DNA of 64,000 nucleotides from assembly GCA_905221605.1 (NCBI GenBank), contig CAJNDS010001780.1, forward strand, positions 124,001 through 188,000, given 5' to 3'. The DNA is from Symbiodinium natans. Its lineage: Eukaryota; Sar; Dinophyceae; Suessiales; Symbiodiniaceae. Position numbers and translations under genes: made by a program. Positions 1-10,437 of the stretch are shown here, in pieces. Each line of letters opens with the position of its first letter. The first letter of the stretch is position 1. The notes beneath the pieces are model-generated. The model did no database searches and was not told the DNA's origin. It saw only the letters and a list, made by a program, of their open reading frames with translations.

Positions 1-36
1 AACCATGACTCCCAGACACCCAGAAGCCTAAACCCC

Positions 37-160
37 CTAAACCCCGAAAACCCCCTAAACCCCCTAAACCCCCTAAAGCCCCTAAACCCCCTAAGCCCCT
101 AAACCCCCTAAGCCCCTAAACCCCCTAAACCCCCCAAACCCCCCAAACCCCCTGAGCCCC
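37..160. repeat. Degenerate CCCCTAAAC repeat array
   Basis: About 120 bases of C-rich telomere-like units (CCCCTAAA and CCCTAAGCC variants). The rest of 1-480 holds this array, one dispersed-repeat copy and no open frame I can support. Confidence 0.85.
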
Positions 161-270
161 AAACCTTCTGTGTTGAACACTTCGAATCCCCGGACATCGG
201 CCTCCACCCCCCCAGCCCAAAAAAAGGGGGCCTGAAAGAATTCCCGACTCACACCCGCAACACACGAAAT

Positions 271-324
271 TAGGGGTACCTTATTGGGGTCCTCAGTAGC
301 AGGGAATCCTACTATTTGGGGGAT
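271..324 (+). repeat. Dispersed repeat family E, copy 1
   Basis: Begins TAGGGGTACCTTATTGGGG, continues with a GGGAATCC motif and ends TTTGGGGG. Related copies lie at 6717-6757, 47626-47668, 58820-58860 and, reversed, 31187-31262. The function is unknown; the length suggests a short non-autonomous element. Confidence 0.55.
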
Positions 325-418
325 AGATATTGGGCGTCCGCTGTTTTCGTAAGCAAGAACAGGGCCAGCCCAAGCCCCAAGCTCCGAACCCTAAACCCTC
401 CCAAACTAGCTAGGCTCT

Positions 419-487
419 TGGGATATTTTCTATTTTCCCTTTTCGGGTTTATAGAGGATTATACTTAGGAATCATTTTTCCTACAGT
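419..487 (+). repeat. Dispersed repeat family B, copy 1
   Basis: A T-rich tract with the motifs GGATATTTTCTATTTTCC, AGAGGAT and TAGGAAT. It resembles 57526-57586, which lies inside another repeat. It ends at CCTACAG, a possible splice acceptor. Confidence 0.45.
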
Positions 488-530
488 TTCCATGATTGGG
501 TTTACGAGGATTAGACTCAAGAAGATTCAG

Positions 531-619
531 AGGGCGTTTAAGGGCCAAGTTGGCAAATTTGTCAGTGCCGGACCGAGGCAAGCTCCTCGGCCCCCGAGCG
601 GCGGCTGCGCGGACCCCTG
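531..619 (+). CDS. Candidate internal exon
   Basis: An open frame follows GATTCAG and ends before CTG|GTATAT. It reads as a Lys/Arg/Pro-rich peptide containing GQVGKFVSAGPRQAP. It is followed directly by TTTAGGG repeats. No family is recognised, and this could be chance. Confidence 0.3.
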
Positions 620-1361
620 GTATATCCGGGCTTCGTCAGGTTTTTTTTGTTGCCAAGGGTTTAGGGTTTTAGGGTTTTAGGTTTTAGGGTTTAGGGTTTA
701 GTGTTTAGGGTTTAGGGTGAAAGGGTCGAGGGATGGCAGGGCTTTAAAAAGGGTATGCGGGGTTTGCAACAAGGGATGTAACAAAAAGGAGCCAGCAAGT
801 CGGGGTAGAACGGGACTTTCGGGTTTGAGGGGCCTAGGGTTTGAAGGCTGCAGGGCTCTGTGGGTCTTAGGGTAGTTACACGGTCCCTTAATAGGGAAAG
901 GTTCTGAAGTTGGGGCCTGTGGGTTTGTAGGACCATGTAAGTCTCCCAAAATTGGAGGTTTTAGGGATCGGGGTCCCTAGGGGTTGAGCTTCAGGGTTTT
1001 GGGATTTTGCTTGGTTGAGTTCAATAGGGCTCTGTGGCTTTATGGCCTAAGGGCTTCTGGGTTCTAGGGCCTTTGGGTTTTGAGGGTTGTAGGGCTGGGC
1101 TCATCGGGTTTTTGAAGGGGCTGAGAGGGGATTGTAGGGGCTTGGGGTCTAGAAAGGTTGTGGTAAGCATGGTTCCTAGATTTTTTCTGCCCGAGTCTGT
1201 GTCTGTGTGACCAGTTCAAGATAATCTTGTTAAGCTTGCCTTTCAGAAGTTTTAAGCTTTAAACGAACCCATGTTGAGGGTGTAGGGTACTTGGCCGTTC
1301 ATGGGCACTTCTACCCCCAGTTAAACTGCACGTATATGCCCGTTTTTAAGTGCCCATGAAC

Positions 1362-1453
1362 CCCTAAACCCTAAACCCTAAACCCTAAACCCTAAACCCT
1401 AAACCCTAAACCCTAAACCCTAAACCCTAAACCCTAAACCCTAAACCCTAAAC
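1362..1453. repeat. Interstitial CCCTAAA array
   Basis: About 13 perfect tandem CCCTAAA units, 5' of the candidate exon at 1511. Confidence 0.95.
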
Positions 1454-1510
1454 CCTCTATCTGCCCATGAACCTCCCGCAACCCTGAGGCGCCTCCATCT
1501 CCCCCCGCAG

Positions 1511-2573
1511 CCTAAGGTATGCGCAGCTGATCTACACGCAGAGCATGCCTGCCCCTCAGGGTTGTCGGGATGCATTGCTGTCTTTGAACCCTCACCCTAC
1601 ACCCCAGACCCTAAACCCTAAACCCGAGACCTTAAACCCTGAACCCTGGACCCTAGACCCTAGACCCTAGACCCTAGACCCTAAACCCTAAACCCTAAAC
1701 CCTAAACGGCTTGGAGGTTGAGGGCTGTGGTTCCCAAAGCCTTTCCCTGCAACAGACATGGGGGGGCAGATCCCAAACCTCTAAGCACTAAACCCCCCAC
1801 GCCTAACCCTCAAACCCCTAAAGCCCCACACCTCAAAGCCCCAAACCTGACAATCCTTTCTTCCGGTGGCTAAACCCAAGAACCCTAGACCCTAGACCCT
1901 CAACCCTGAACCCTCAACTCTAGACTCTAGACCCTCAACCCTAAACCCCAAGCCCTTTCTTCCGGCAACAGGAGCGTCCTCTACGAGTCCGAGGTCTCCA
2001 TCTTCGACAAGAAGGTGGGGGCTCTGGGCGTGGGCTTAGGGAGATTTAGGGAGGTTTAGGGTTTAGGGTTTAGGGTTTAGGCTTTAGGGTTTAGGGTTTA
2101 GGGGTTTAGGGGTTTAGGGTGGCCGAAGCTGCGCTCCACAAACCCTACAACCGAAACCCCTCAACCCCCTCAACCCCCTCAACCCCCTCAACCCCCTCAA
2201 CCCCCTCAACCCCCTCAACCCCCTCCTCAACCCCCTAAAACCCCCTAAAACCCCCTACGCCCCCCCTAAACCCTAAACCCTAAACCCTAAACCCTAAGCC
2301 CTAAGCCCTAAGCCCTAAACCCTAAACCCTAAACCCTAAAGCCTAAACCCTAAACCCTAAACCCTAAACCCTAAACCCTAAACCCTAAACCCTAAACCCT
2401 GAACCCTAAACCCTAAATCCTAGATCCTAAACCCTAAACCCTAAACCCTAAACCCTAAACCCTAGACCCTAAACCCCTAAACCCCCCCTGCAACCCCCTT
2501 CAGCCTTCAGCTGCAGCAGGTCATGCAGTCCATTCGGGACTTCGAGGTCCGACTGCTGGGTGGCCCAGGATGA
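1511..2573 (+). CDS. Spliced gene tail: three candidate exons separated by telomere-repeat introns
   Basis: The product is not recognised. Exon a, about 1511-1580, follows CCCCCCGCAG and reads LRYAQLIYTQSMPAPQ. Exon b, 1972-2014, follows CAACAG|G, reads SVLYESEVSIFDKK and ends at AAG|GTGGGG. Exon c, from 2511 (or 2520), reads VMQSIRDFEVRLLGGPG and ends in TGA at 2571-2573. Exon b ends in phase 0, and all AG acceptors at 2510-2519 open phase 0, so b joins c in frame. Intron 2015-2510 starts G-rich (TTTAGGG units) and ends in CCCTAAA units. The a-b junction phase could not be fixed, and the 5' end of the gene is not visible. The joined frame b-c is the better supported part. Confidence 0.55.
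2265..2472. repeat. Interstitial CCCTAAA array in a predicted intron
   Basis: About 28 CCCTAAA units with CCCTAAG and CCCTGAA variants. The array forms the 3' part of predicted intron 2015-2510, whose 5' part carries TTTAGGG units at about 2040-2120. Confidence 0.95.
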
Positions 2574-2574
2574 G

Positions 2575-2790
2575 GTTTAGGGTTTTGGGGTTTGGGGTTT
2601 GGGATTGGGGGTTTAGGGTTTAGGGTTTAGGGTTTAGGGTTTAGGGTTTAGCGTTTAGGGTTTAGGGTTTTGGGGTTTTGGGGTTGAGGGTTTAGGGTTA
2701 AGGGTTTTAGGGTCTAGGGTTTAGTGTTTAGGGTTCAACGGGTTTAATGGGGTTTAGCGGGTTTAACGGGTTTAACGGGTTTAATGGGCT
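2575..2790. repeat. TTTAGGG array after a stop codon
   Basis: TTTAGGG and TTTGGGG units begin right after the TGA at 2571-2573 and decay into GGGTTTAA units. Between here and 3720 there are a further CCCTAAA array (2948-3068) and unique sequence with no frame I can support. Confidence 0.85.
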
Positions 2791-3722
2791 TATGCCCAGT
2801 GCTGAAGGGGTTGGCCCCAGGTAACCTTAATTAAGCTTAATTAACCCTAAATAGCCTTAAGTATGCGGGGGAACCTAGGAGGGGTAGTATAGAGGGATGT
2901 AGCAGGGGAACCCATGAAGTGACCATGCAGGGGCTTTCAGTCAAGCCCTAAACTCTGAACCCTAAACCCTAAACCCTAAACCCTAAACCCTAAACCCTAA
3001 ACCCTAAACCCTAAACCCTAAACCCTAGCCCCAACCCCTAAACCCTAAGCCCTAAACCCTAAACCCTGAAACCTAAACCTTTCTTGTCTCTGTACTCTTG
3101 ACTCTTATTCTTACCATTCCTCTTCTGTATGTATATATCACATTATATCATGTGAGTATTCTTGGTGTCGTTGTCTGCAAGTTGTGGCTTCAACACCTCG
3201 GGGCCTGAACACATTTGATGAGATCGCCCTTCTCCCCGGAACATTCGTCGTGGCAAAAGCACCCTATACGAACGCCTAATTCGGAATTTTGTTTGAGTAG
3301 GTTTTGGTCATGATTGTTGTTATAGCTATTTTGCAACATATTGTTACGAGCTTAATAGTCACCAGGTTGGTCTTGGGCAGTGCTCGCGTGGTCCTAGTCT
3401 CTGGGTGCTCAGCTTGCCGAGCACAGCAAAACACTTAAAACCCCAAACCCTGAAGCCTCTAAGCCCAAAGCCCTCATCTATGAACCCCAAATCCCTAAGA
3501 CCCTAACCCCAAACGCCTAAACCCCAACGAAAACCCCCAAGCCCCTTCACCCCCCCAAACCCGCACCCAAACACCGAAAAGCCTTGCCTTCAAGCCTGAA
3601 GCTTTCGCCCCCAAGCCTCTAAACCCTTAGCCCCTTTAACGCAACTCCCGTGAACCCAGGCCCCGAAACCCAAAACTGGGAGGACATGGTCTTCCGGTGT
3701 TCTTGTCGTAGATGAGTGCAGA

Positions 3723-4226
3723 TCAGAAGGATACAGGGGTGTTCTTCCACTCGTTGACCACCGACACCTCCGGAAGCGACGTCAGCATCACCACAATCGC
3801 ACGATCCGTGCGATAGACCAGACCGTGGCCCACGTGCATCCCCAGATCACGGCCATCACCACCGCTGCTCCTAAACCCTAAGCCCTAAACCCCAATCCCT
3901 AAACCCCAGACCACTGGTTGAGTATGGTTAACTATGGTCCCCTTCTTGCACCTCTCGCGGAGGGGGGCAATGACGTCACCGGAGTCCCCCGAAGAACCCC
4001 TGACCCCTGAACCCCAAACACAACCTTTCAAAAATACAACCCTAAGCCCTAAACCCTGAGCCCGAAGCCCTAAGCCCTAAACCCTAAACCCCAAACCCTA
4101 AACCCTAAACCCTAAACCCTAAACCCTAAACCCTAAACCCTAAACCCTAAACCCTAAACCCTAAAGCCCAGGCGAAGCCTCGCCGGCTGGCAGGCGATGT
4201 GCTCCGGGATGGTGGTCGCGGCCTCT
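3723..4226 (-). CDS. Candidate minus-strand gene tail, three exon islands
   Basis: On the minus strand, island a (4226 to about 4170) follows ACCCCAG and reads AATTIPEHIACQPARL. Island b (about 3993-3935) reads GDSGDVIAPLRERCKKG. Island c (3868-3723) follows TTTAG|G, includes DRAIVVMLTSLPEVSVVNEW and ends in a stop at 3723-3725. Islands b and c join in phase if b ends AAGAAGGG|GACC, a GA donor. The b-a join was not resolved. CCCTAAA lies to the left and TTTAGGG to the right of island a. No protein family is recognised. Confidence 0.5.
4045..4166. repeat. Interstitial CCCTAAA array
   Basis: Tandem CCCTAAA units, followed by the minus-strand island at 4170-4226 and then by an inverted TTTAGGG array. 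Confidence 0.95.
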
Positions 4227-4227
4227 G

Positions 4228-4560
4228 GGGTTTAGGGTTTAGGGTTTAGGGTTTAGGGTTTAGGGTTTAGGGTGTCAGGGATAGGGTTTAGGGTTTAGAG
4301 TTTAGGCTTTAGGGTTTAGGGTTTAGGGTTTGGGGTTCAGGGTTTAGGATTTAGGGTTTAGGGTTTATGATTTAGGGTTTAGGGCTTAGTTGAGGTTTAG
4401 GGTTTAGGGTTGAATTGGGCTTGAGGGTTTTCGGGGTGTTTTTTTTTCTTTGGGTTTGGGTTTGGGGTTTAGGGTGTTCGGGGTTTTGGGGAGGGTTTAG
4501 GCTTTAAGATTTAGGGTTTAGGGTTGCAATGGGTTTAATTGGGGTTTTTAGGGTTTAGGG
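4228..4560. repeat. TTTAGGG array
   Basis: TTTAGGG units with many variants. G-rich degenerate sequence continues to about 4800. The long plus-strand open frame at 4582-5028 reads GFRVLGF-like repeat peptide and is not a gene. Confidence 0.9.
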
Positions 4561-4810
4561 GTTCGGGGTTTTGGGGGTTAATTGAGGCTTTGGGTTTGTG
4601 GTTTTCGGGGTTTAATTGGGGTTTTGGGTGTAGGGTTTCAGGGTTTTGGGGCTTTGGGTTTTGAATTTGGGGTTTTGGGGTTCTCGGGGTTTTGGGTGGG
4701 TTTTTTGGTTTCAAGGGTTTGTGTTCTAGGTTTTGGGGTTTGGGTTCAGGGTGTTGGGTTTGCAGTTTTCCCGTGCTTTAGGAATTCGGCGTTTAGGGTT
4801 TTGGTTATTC

Positions 4811-4875
4811 TCTATCTCTCTCTCTCTCTATTCCTCTCTCTGTCCCTCTCCCTCTCCGTTAGTCTCTCTTGCACT
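4811..4875. repeat. CT-rich microsatellite
   Basis: An imperfect CTCTCT tract of about 60 bases, within a stretch that is polypyrimidine on the plus strand. Confidence 0.9.
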
Positions 4876-4889
4876 TTGTCATGGTGCCT

Positions 4890-5258
4890 TGTGTTCGACT
4901 TGGGGGTGGGGGAGGGGGGGGGGCACTTGCAAAAATGGTCTCTTGTCGATAAAGGCGACATTCGAAAGATTCTTTCGCTCGCGTTGCCAGGCGTGGAACA
5001 GCGCAGCGGCGGGGGCAAAAGCCTGTGAAATCTGTAAGAGCGAGGCGAGGGCGGTGTCCAACCCTCAAAACAGCCGTTAACAGCGACGTCTTGAAAGACC
5101 TCGTGGGGCCGCCGTGCGGACCAGAGGGATGCGTGGGTTCTTGATGCATGAGGCGGTTGCGAAAGATATCTGACATGAAGACTGGCCCTCCGGCCGGGAG
5201 AAGTTCGAGGCTTGGTCTGTTCAATTGGCCAACGGCTCTGGCAACGAGATTGCTGCGG
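4890..5258 (-). CDS. Candidate minus-strand exon(s)
   Basis: Two overlapping readings exist. From the TTTTTCAG acceptor near 5260, one frame runs through VARAVGQLNRPSLELLPAGG to about 5030. A second frame from the TTTCACAG acceptor near 5027 reads AFAPAAALFHAWQRERKNLS. Both look protein-like and may be consecutive exons, although the phase was not resolved. No family is recognised. Confidence 0.4.
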
Positions 5259-5567
5259 GTCTGAAAAATTGGCAACGTTTGCTCTGGGAGTCTTGCAGCT
5301 ACTTGGTTTTAAAGTTTGGAAGTTGTATTTAGCAGTGAGGTCTACAGTATTTTTGTTGTTGGTGTTTTGGGGTTGAGGGTTTTGTTTTGCTGGTGCTCCA
5401 GGGTCAGGGGCCCATGGTTGACCCTAGTTATCGCCGAACCTTTTAGAGCTTCATAGGGCTTCGGGCTTGCGTTTTCTGGCTTCTTCATCCGGAATCACCA
5501 AGTTCAGGGCACTGCCTCGTCTACAAAGCCTAAAGCCCTAAGCCCCAGCCCTGCACTCCCCTGCCCC

Positions 5568-5692
5568 CTAAACCCTAAACCCTAAACCCTAAACCCTAAA
5601 CCCTAAACCCTAAACCCTAAACCCTAAACCCTAAACCCTAAACCCTAAACCCTAAACCCTAAACCCTAAACCCTAAACCCTAAGCCCTCCAA
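5568..5692. repeat. Interstitial CCCTAAA array
   Basis: About 17 perfect CCCTAAA units ending just before the candidate exon at 5694. Confidence 0.95.
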
Positions 5693-5693
5693 G

Positions 5694-5759
5694 GCGCCGG
5701 ATCTTGCGTACCTCTGCGATCCGGGGGAGTCCGTCGTGGCCTACGCCTGGGCTTCGCAG
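5694..5759 (+). CDS. Candidate exon ending at a GC donor
   Basis: It follows CTCCAAG|G, and the frame reads APDLAYLCDPGESVVAYAWA, then SQ. It ends at TCGCAG|GCCACATG, where the dispersed element described at 5760 begins. Without splicing the frame stops at 5766-5768. Confidence 0.45.
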
Positions 5760-5875
5760 GCCACATGAAGCAGGGTTTGGAATACTGTTTTTTGTGAGTG
5801 TATATAAGGTTCCCTTTTAATGTTGCTGAGTGTGTGTGTATATATATATATATATATTGGGTGTCCTGTAGGGAA
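5760..5875 (+). repeat. Introner-like dispersed element, copy 1
   Basis: Starts GCCACATGAAGCAGGGTTTG, contains GTGAGTGTATATAAGG and runs into a TA microsatellite and GGGTGTCC. Copy 2 at 49074 has the same order of motifs, also directly after a CAG|GC junction that ends an open frame. Between here and about 6360 there are only degenerate CCCTAAA/TTTAGGG tracts. Confidence 0.6.
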
Positions 5876-6368
5876 AAAAAAGACTACAGACCCCAGCCCA
5901 CATGGGACTGTGGGAGTCCCGTACCCTTGGATGTTGGGATTAGGGCTAAGGGGTGTAAGGTTTAGGGGCTTAGGGGTTTAGGGGTCTAGGGGTTTAGGGT
6001 TGAGGGGCTTAAGGTCTGTAGGGTTCAGAGAGTATGCACTTTCACAGGGCTGTGCCCTTAAAACCATTGAGTTGTGAACAGACCTGAGCCCTAAACTGAA
6101 CCCTAGACTTTTGAAACCCTCAGCTGTGCCAACCCTGCAGCCGGCAAACCCAACAACCCAAAACCCCAACCCCAAAACAAAACCCCAAACTCAAGCAAAA
6201 CCCTAAACCCTAAACCCGAAACTTTAATCCCTAAACCCTAAACCCTAAACCCTAAACCCTAAACCCTAAACCCTAAACCCAAAACCCTGAACCCTGAACC
6301 CTGAACCCTAAACCCTAAACCCGAAACCCCAAACCCAAAATCCCTTTAGAAATCTCTCCCTTCGCGCA

Positions 6369-6444
6369 GCAGGAGCCGGCCAAGGCGAGCGATGGCGCTG
6401 GGGCGCGGTTGGCAGGGATCCCCGGTCCACGGTGCCGGGCGAAA
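6369..6444 (+). CDS. Candidate exon between CCCTAAA arrays
   Basis: It follows CTTCGCGCAG and reads QEPAKASDGAGARLAGIPGP. The sequence is GC-rich, with arrays on both sides. The product is unknown. Confidence 0.35.
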
Positions 6445-6590
6445 CCCTAAACCCTAAACCCTAAACCCTAAACCCTAAACCCTAAACCCTAAACCCTAAA
6501 CCCTAAACCCTAAACCCTAAACCCTAAACCCTAAGCCCTCAACCCTAAGCCCTAAACCATAAACCCTAAACCTTAAACCCTAAACCCTAA
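6442..6590. repeat. Interstitial CCCTAAA array
   Basis: About 19 CCCTAAA units with variants at the right end. Confidence 0.95.
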
Positions 6591-6716
6591 ATCAGGAAGA
6601 GTGTTTTTGAAGTTTGGGCTTAGGGTACAAGCAAGGGGTAGCTTTCAAGAGAAAAGTTTTCTGGATTCTGACTCCCAAAGTGTTCTACCTATATTGGGAG
6701 TTTCCGAACCAAGGCC

Positions 6717-6757
6717 GTATTGCGGTCCTTAGTAAGGGAATCTCACTATTCGGGGCA
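6717..6757 (+). repeat. Dispersed repeat family E, copy 2
   Basis: Motif order GTATTGCGGTCCTTAGTAAG, then GGGAATCT and CTATTCGGGG, as in the copies at 271 and 58820. Confidence 0.5.
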
Positions 6758-6977
6758 AATAACTTCCCAGACTTCCCTGCTTCTCCAACAGTCTGAACCC
6801 CTAAAGTATCTAAAGTATTCCAGCTATACGTATGTACACATAACGGGTTTAGGGTTTAGGGTTTCGGGTTTGGGGTTTAGGGTTTCGGGTTTAGGGTTTA
6901 GGGTTGAGGGTTGAGGGTTTAAGGTTTAAGGTTTAGGGTTCAGGAAAACAGTCTGAAACCCCAAAGTAGCTTCGCCC

Positions 6978-7046
6978 GAAAGCTCCCAGGTCATGGTCAT
7001 GGACGGCCAGTCGACGGAACCCGTCCCGCCGCCCGGGGCCCCAGGG
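6978..7046 (+). CDS. Candidate exon
   Basis: The frame reads SSQVMVMDGQSTEPVPPPGA and then runs into CCCTAAA repeats (7046-7145). TTTAGGG units lie upstream. Weak on its own. Confidence 0.3.
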
Positions 7047-7335
7047 AACCCTAAACCCTAAACCCTAAACCCTAAACCCTGAACCCTAAACCCTAAACCC
7101 TAAACCCTAAACCCTAAACCCTAAACCCTAAACCCTAAACCCTGAATCCTAAACCCCAAAAACCCTAAGCCTTGAACCCCAAACCCTGACCCAGGACCCC
7201 AAGAAGCGGCTAACGAGGCGATGATGAGGGTTACTACAATTTGTACATTAACAGTGTGATGAGGCCTTGGTAGCCCAGTGGTACCCTTTACTTTTTTTTG
7301 GATTTATTGTTTCCAATAAAAAATAACCAACCCCA

Positions 7336-7396
7336 ACCCTAAACCCTAAACCCTAAACCCTAAACCCTAAACCCTAAACCCTAAACCCTAAACCCT
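7336..7396. repeat. Interstitial CCCTAAA array
   Basis: About 8 units. From here to 7830 there is only degenerate telomere-like and unique sequence, with no frame I can support. Confidence 0.95.
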
Positions 7397-7832
7397 AAAC
7401 CCCAAAAAGGGTGCCCTTATCATAATATGGTTACTGGGCTACCACGGGGCTCTCTGGCTAATCCTACTTTGGGGCATCGGCCTTCGGGTTTCGGCTCAGG
7501 GTGTGGGGGGGATCTTTGTACTTGCGGGTTGCTTCAGGTTTCGGGTTTCGGGTTTCGGGTTTAGGGTTTAGGGTTTAGGGTTTAGGGTTTGGGATTTTTC
7601 AGGCTCAGGGTTCAGGGTTTTCGGGTTTAGGACCCTTCAACCCCAACGATTAGGCTAAGGTTCTACAACCCTTCTCAAGAAGCAGTTGAGCTTTTGGGGC
7701 TTAGGGTTTAGGGCTTAGGGGCTTCGGGGCCCTTCAACCCCGGCGCAACCTGAACCTTAGAATACCCAGATGACACAGCCTGAGCCCTGGAAGGAACCCT
7801 AAACTAACCCGAAACCCCTAAACCCGAAACCC

Positions 7833-7931
7833 TACGCAGGGTTATAGGGTTCTCAACAGTCTTTGTACGCAGGGTTATAGGGTTCTCAAGAGTCTTTGTA
7901 CGCAGGGTTATAGGGTTCTCAAGAGTCTTTG
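7833..7931. repeat. 33-bp tandem repeat, three copies
   Basis: The unit begins TACGCAGGGTTATAGGGTTC and ends AGTCTTTG. The three copies are nearly identical; the first differs by AACAG for AAGAG. The array abuts the minus-strand island at 7932-7998. Confidence 0.9.
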
Positions 7932-7998
7932 ACCTGCTTGTGGTACGCTTTCTGGTCCTTGAGGCCGGCCTTCTTGGCATACATCGAGAGAGGAGGCA
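7932..7998 (-). CDS. Candidate minus-strand exon
   Basis: Reads LSMYAKKAGLKDQKAYHKQ on the minus strand and ends at AAGCAG|GTCAAAG. Lys-rich; no family recognised. Confidence 0.4.
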
Positions 7999-8362
7999 GG
8001 AGTTTAGGGTCTCTGGAACTCTGGAACGTAGACTTACGGGTTGGGGTTAGGGGGGGGGTGGGGAGCGGGGTTGAGGGTTCAAGGTTTCGCGGGTTTCCTG
8101 CGGTTCGGGCGTTTTTGGTGGTTTAGGGTTGACACGTTAGGAGGTAGGGCATTTCTTCGCGGGCTGCTATGCGACTTGCGACTCCTGCAGAGGTGGCTCT
8201 ACGCACTAAAGCCCCAACAGCGCGACACTCCATGTCGGAGTGTAAGATTTAGGTTTTAGGATCCAGATGTCAGGATTCAGGGCTTAGGTTGTATGGGTTT
8301 AGGGTTTAGGGTTTCAGGTTTAGGGTTTAGGGTTTAGGGTCTAGGGAAACTGAACTTCGCAG

Positions 8363-8457
8363 GCCATCAAGTCCTCGACTTCTCGCGCTTCTTCCCCACC
8401 ACGTACACGCCACCACAGCGGAACGGGACCGGCGCAGAGGCAGCCTGGGGAGGATAG
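8363..8457 (+). CDS. Candidate terminal exon
   Basis: It follows AACTTCGCAG|G. The frame contains HQVLDFSRFFPTTYTPPQRN and ends with TAG at 8455-8457. TTTAGGG units lie upstream. The product is unknown. Confidence 0.5.
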
Positions 8458-8644
8458 GGCTGTATAGGTTCCTTAGGAATTCTGCTCTTCATTTTTTGTA
8501 TATATATATATATGGACACACCCCCCCCCATGACCTACCCAGATCTGTTTCCCTCGTAAATACCGTTTAAAACCCGCTCGTGCCCTATGCCGTTTTTTGC
8601 TACTCTCAGTGGCTGTCTCTCGACAAAACAGACCCCACACGGAT

Positions 8645-8777
8645 TAAAGATGGTTTTGGAGCCAAAAACCAACTTTGTCCTCGCAAAAAGATGGTTTTCC
8701 TGAGGCAGACCAGGTCAAAACCATCTTTTTACGAGGGCAAAGATGGTTGTTCTATGAAAAGCCATCTTTTTGCGAGG
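8645..8777. repeat. Inverted-repeat cluster around AAAGATGG
   Basis: CCTCGCAAAAAGATGG (8679-8694) faces CCATCTTTTTACGAGG (8721-8736) and again CCATCTTTTTGCGAGG (8762-8777). Extra AAAGATGGTT units lie at about 8647 and 8740. It can form alternative hairpins. Confidence 0.85.
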
Positions 8778-8984
8778 TAAAACCAAAAACACCATCTTTT
8801 TCAACATCCCCTCCCCATTCTCTAAAAAAGATGTTTTTTTTTGGTTTTTTGGTTTTGCCTCGTACCTCTCTCGGGCCAGAACCGTTCAGCTCTACATGTC
8901 GCTGTCCAGTGGACGGTTTTGGTTCGAAGCAGGACGTGTCAGCATGCTTGGAGGCTCGTTGGTTTTGGTCAGTCTTATAAAAAT

Positions 8985-10110
8985 CTCAGCAATAGCATTC
9001 CTATTCCTATTAATGTAAAAGGGTTCCTAACCATCTTTATGGGACTTCTTTTCATTTTACTTCAATTCTTATGAACTTTCAGAGGTTTCTTGTTCAACAT
9101 CAGAGGATTCCTCATACTTTTCAATAGGGTTCTAATGCATTTCAACAAGGTTCTTCATCATTATAAAGTGGTTCTTTTAATTCCAATAGGGTTCCTCTGA
9201 CATTAAAAATCTTTTTTAAGGTTCATATTGGTGCCCATTCATCTTAGTGCGTCTCCAAGTAATTCTAATGGTATTCTTAGAAATTTGAATAGCACTCCTA
9301 ATCCTATTAATTCTAATCGGAATCACATTAAGTCTAACAGGAAGCCCAGAAATCACATTGAATTTTGTAGGATTCCTATTGGTTCCTATTGATTTTAGTA
9401 GGATTCCTTTTCATTTTAAACGGATTCGTATCAACTCGTAATAGGGTTCTTATGAATTTTACTGGGGTTCCTAATAAATTCCGATTAACGTCAAAGGCTT
9501 CCTAACCATCTTAATAGGACTCCTCTACCATTTCATAATATTCTTATGAATTTTCATATTTATGTTTATAGGATTCCTATTGGTTCCTATTAATTTTAAT
9601 AGGATTTCTCTTCATTTTCAAAGGGTTCCTATTAATTTGCAATAGGGTTCTTATGATTTTTAGTGGTGTTGCTTATAAATTCCTATTGATGGTAGGACCC
9701 TCTTCATTTAACAGATTCCTCTTAATTTGTAAAAGGGTTCTTATGAATTTTAGTGGGGTTCCTCATAAATTGAATAGGATTCTAATTCATCACAACAAGA
9801 ATATGAGAAATATTTAGAGGATTCCTATTTAGATTTAATGGAATTTCCACATTCCCGTGAATTCAAAAAGGGTCCCTTTTCATTTTCACAGGCTCCCTAC
9901 TATTTTTCATGGGGGCCCTATTATTTTTCTACATTTTAATAGCATTCCATGACGTTTGATAGAGAGTTCCCTTTGACTCAACTATGATTCCAAGTCATTA
10001 TTCCTAATAATTCAATACGATTCCTATTAATTTCAGTAAGAGACTTATTAATTTTAATAGGGTTCGTATTAATTTTCATAGGGTTTTCGTTCAATTAATA
10101 GGGTTCTTAT
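8985..10110. repeat. AT-rich block of degenerate tandem repeats
   Basis: About 1.1 kb of low-GC DNA built from units such as TTCCTATTAATTTTAATAGG and AATAGGGTTCTTATGAATTT. Larger units recur: 9369-9486 resembles 9572-9687, and 8990-9075 resembles 9480-9560. It contains no telomere repeats and no convincing frame, and its composition is unlike its surroundings. Confidence 0.8.
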
Positions 10111-10437
10111 TAAATGCATACCTATGACTAAGTATGGATTTCTTCCTCCGACATGGCCTCACGGTAGGTCATAGGGGGGGGGGGTCTGAGCATATATATA
10201 TATATATATACATACATATATAAAGGCATACAAACTCCGGGGAGTATTCAAGATATTCCCAGGAAAATTTTCGAGGTTCATAAACCCTAACCTAAACCCT
10301 TAACCCTAAATGATCTTTACTATGTTTCTCAGGGAACTCTACAGGAGTTGCTTCTGCCTAGGAAGACCCGATGCCCAGGGGCTCTTAAGGTTCCCTGTTT
10401 GTCCCCACATCCCTGAGGCACAAGCTTTGAAAATGCT

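Noticed and set aside
1-160. Chromosome end at the left edge
   Set aside because: The repeats are degenerate, short and followed by ordinary sequence; similar tracts occur throughout, so they do not mark a terminus. The right edge likewise has no terminal array.
4582-5080. Plus-strand open frames rich in GFRVLGF peptides
   Set aside because: TTTAGGG-type DNA reads as such peptides in one frame; there is no other sign of coding. The same was rejected at 17581-17828, 50705-50923 and 24051-24180.
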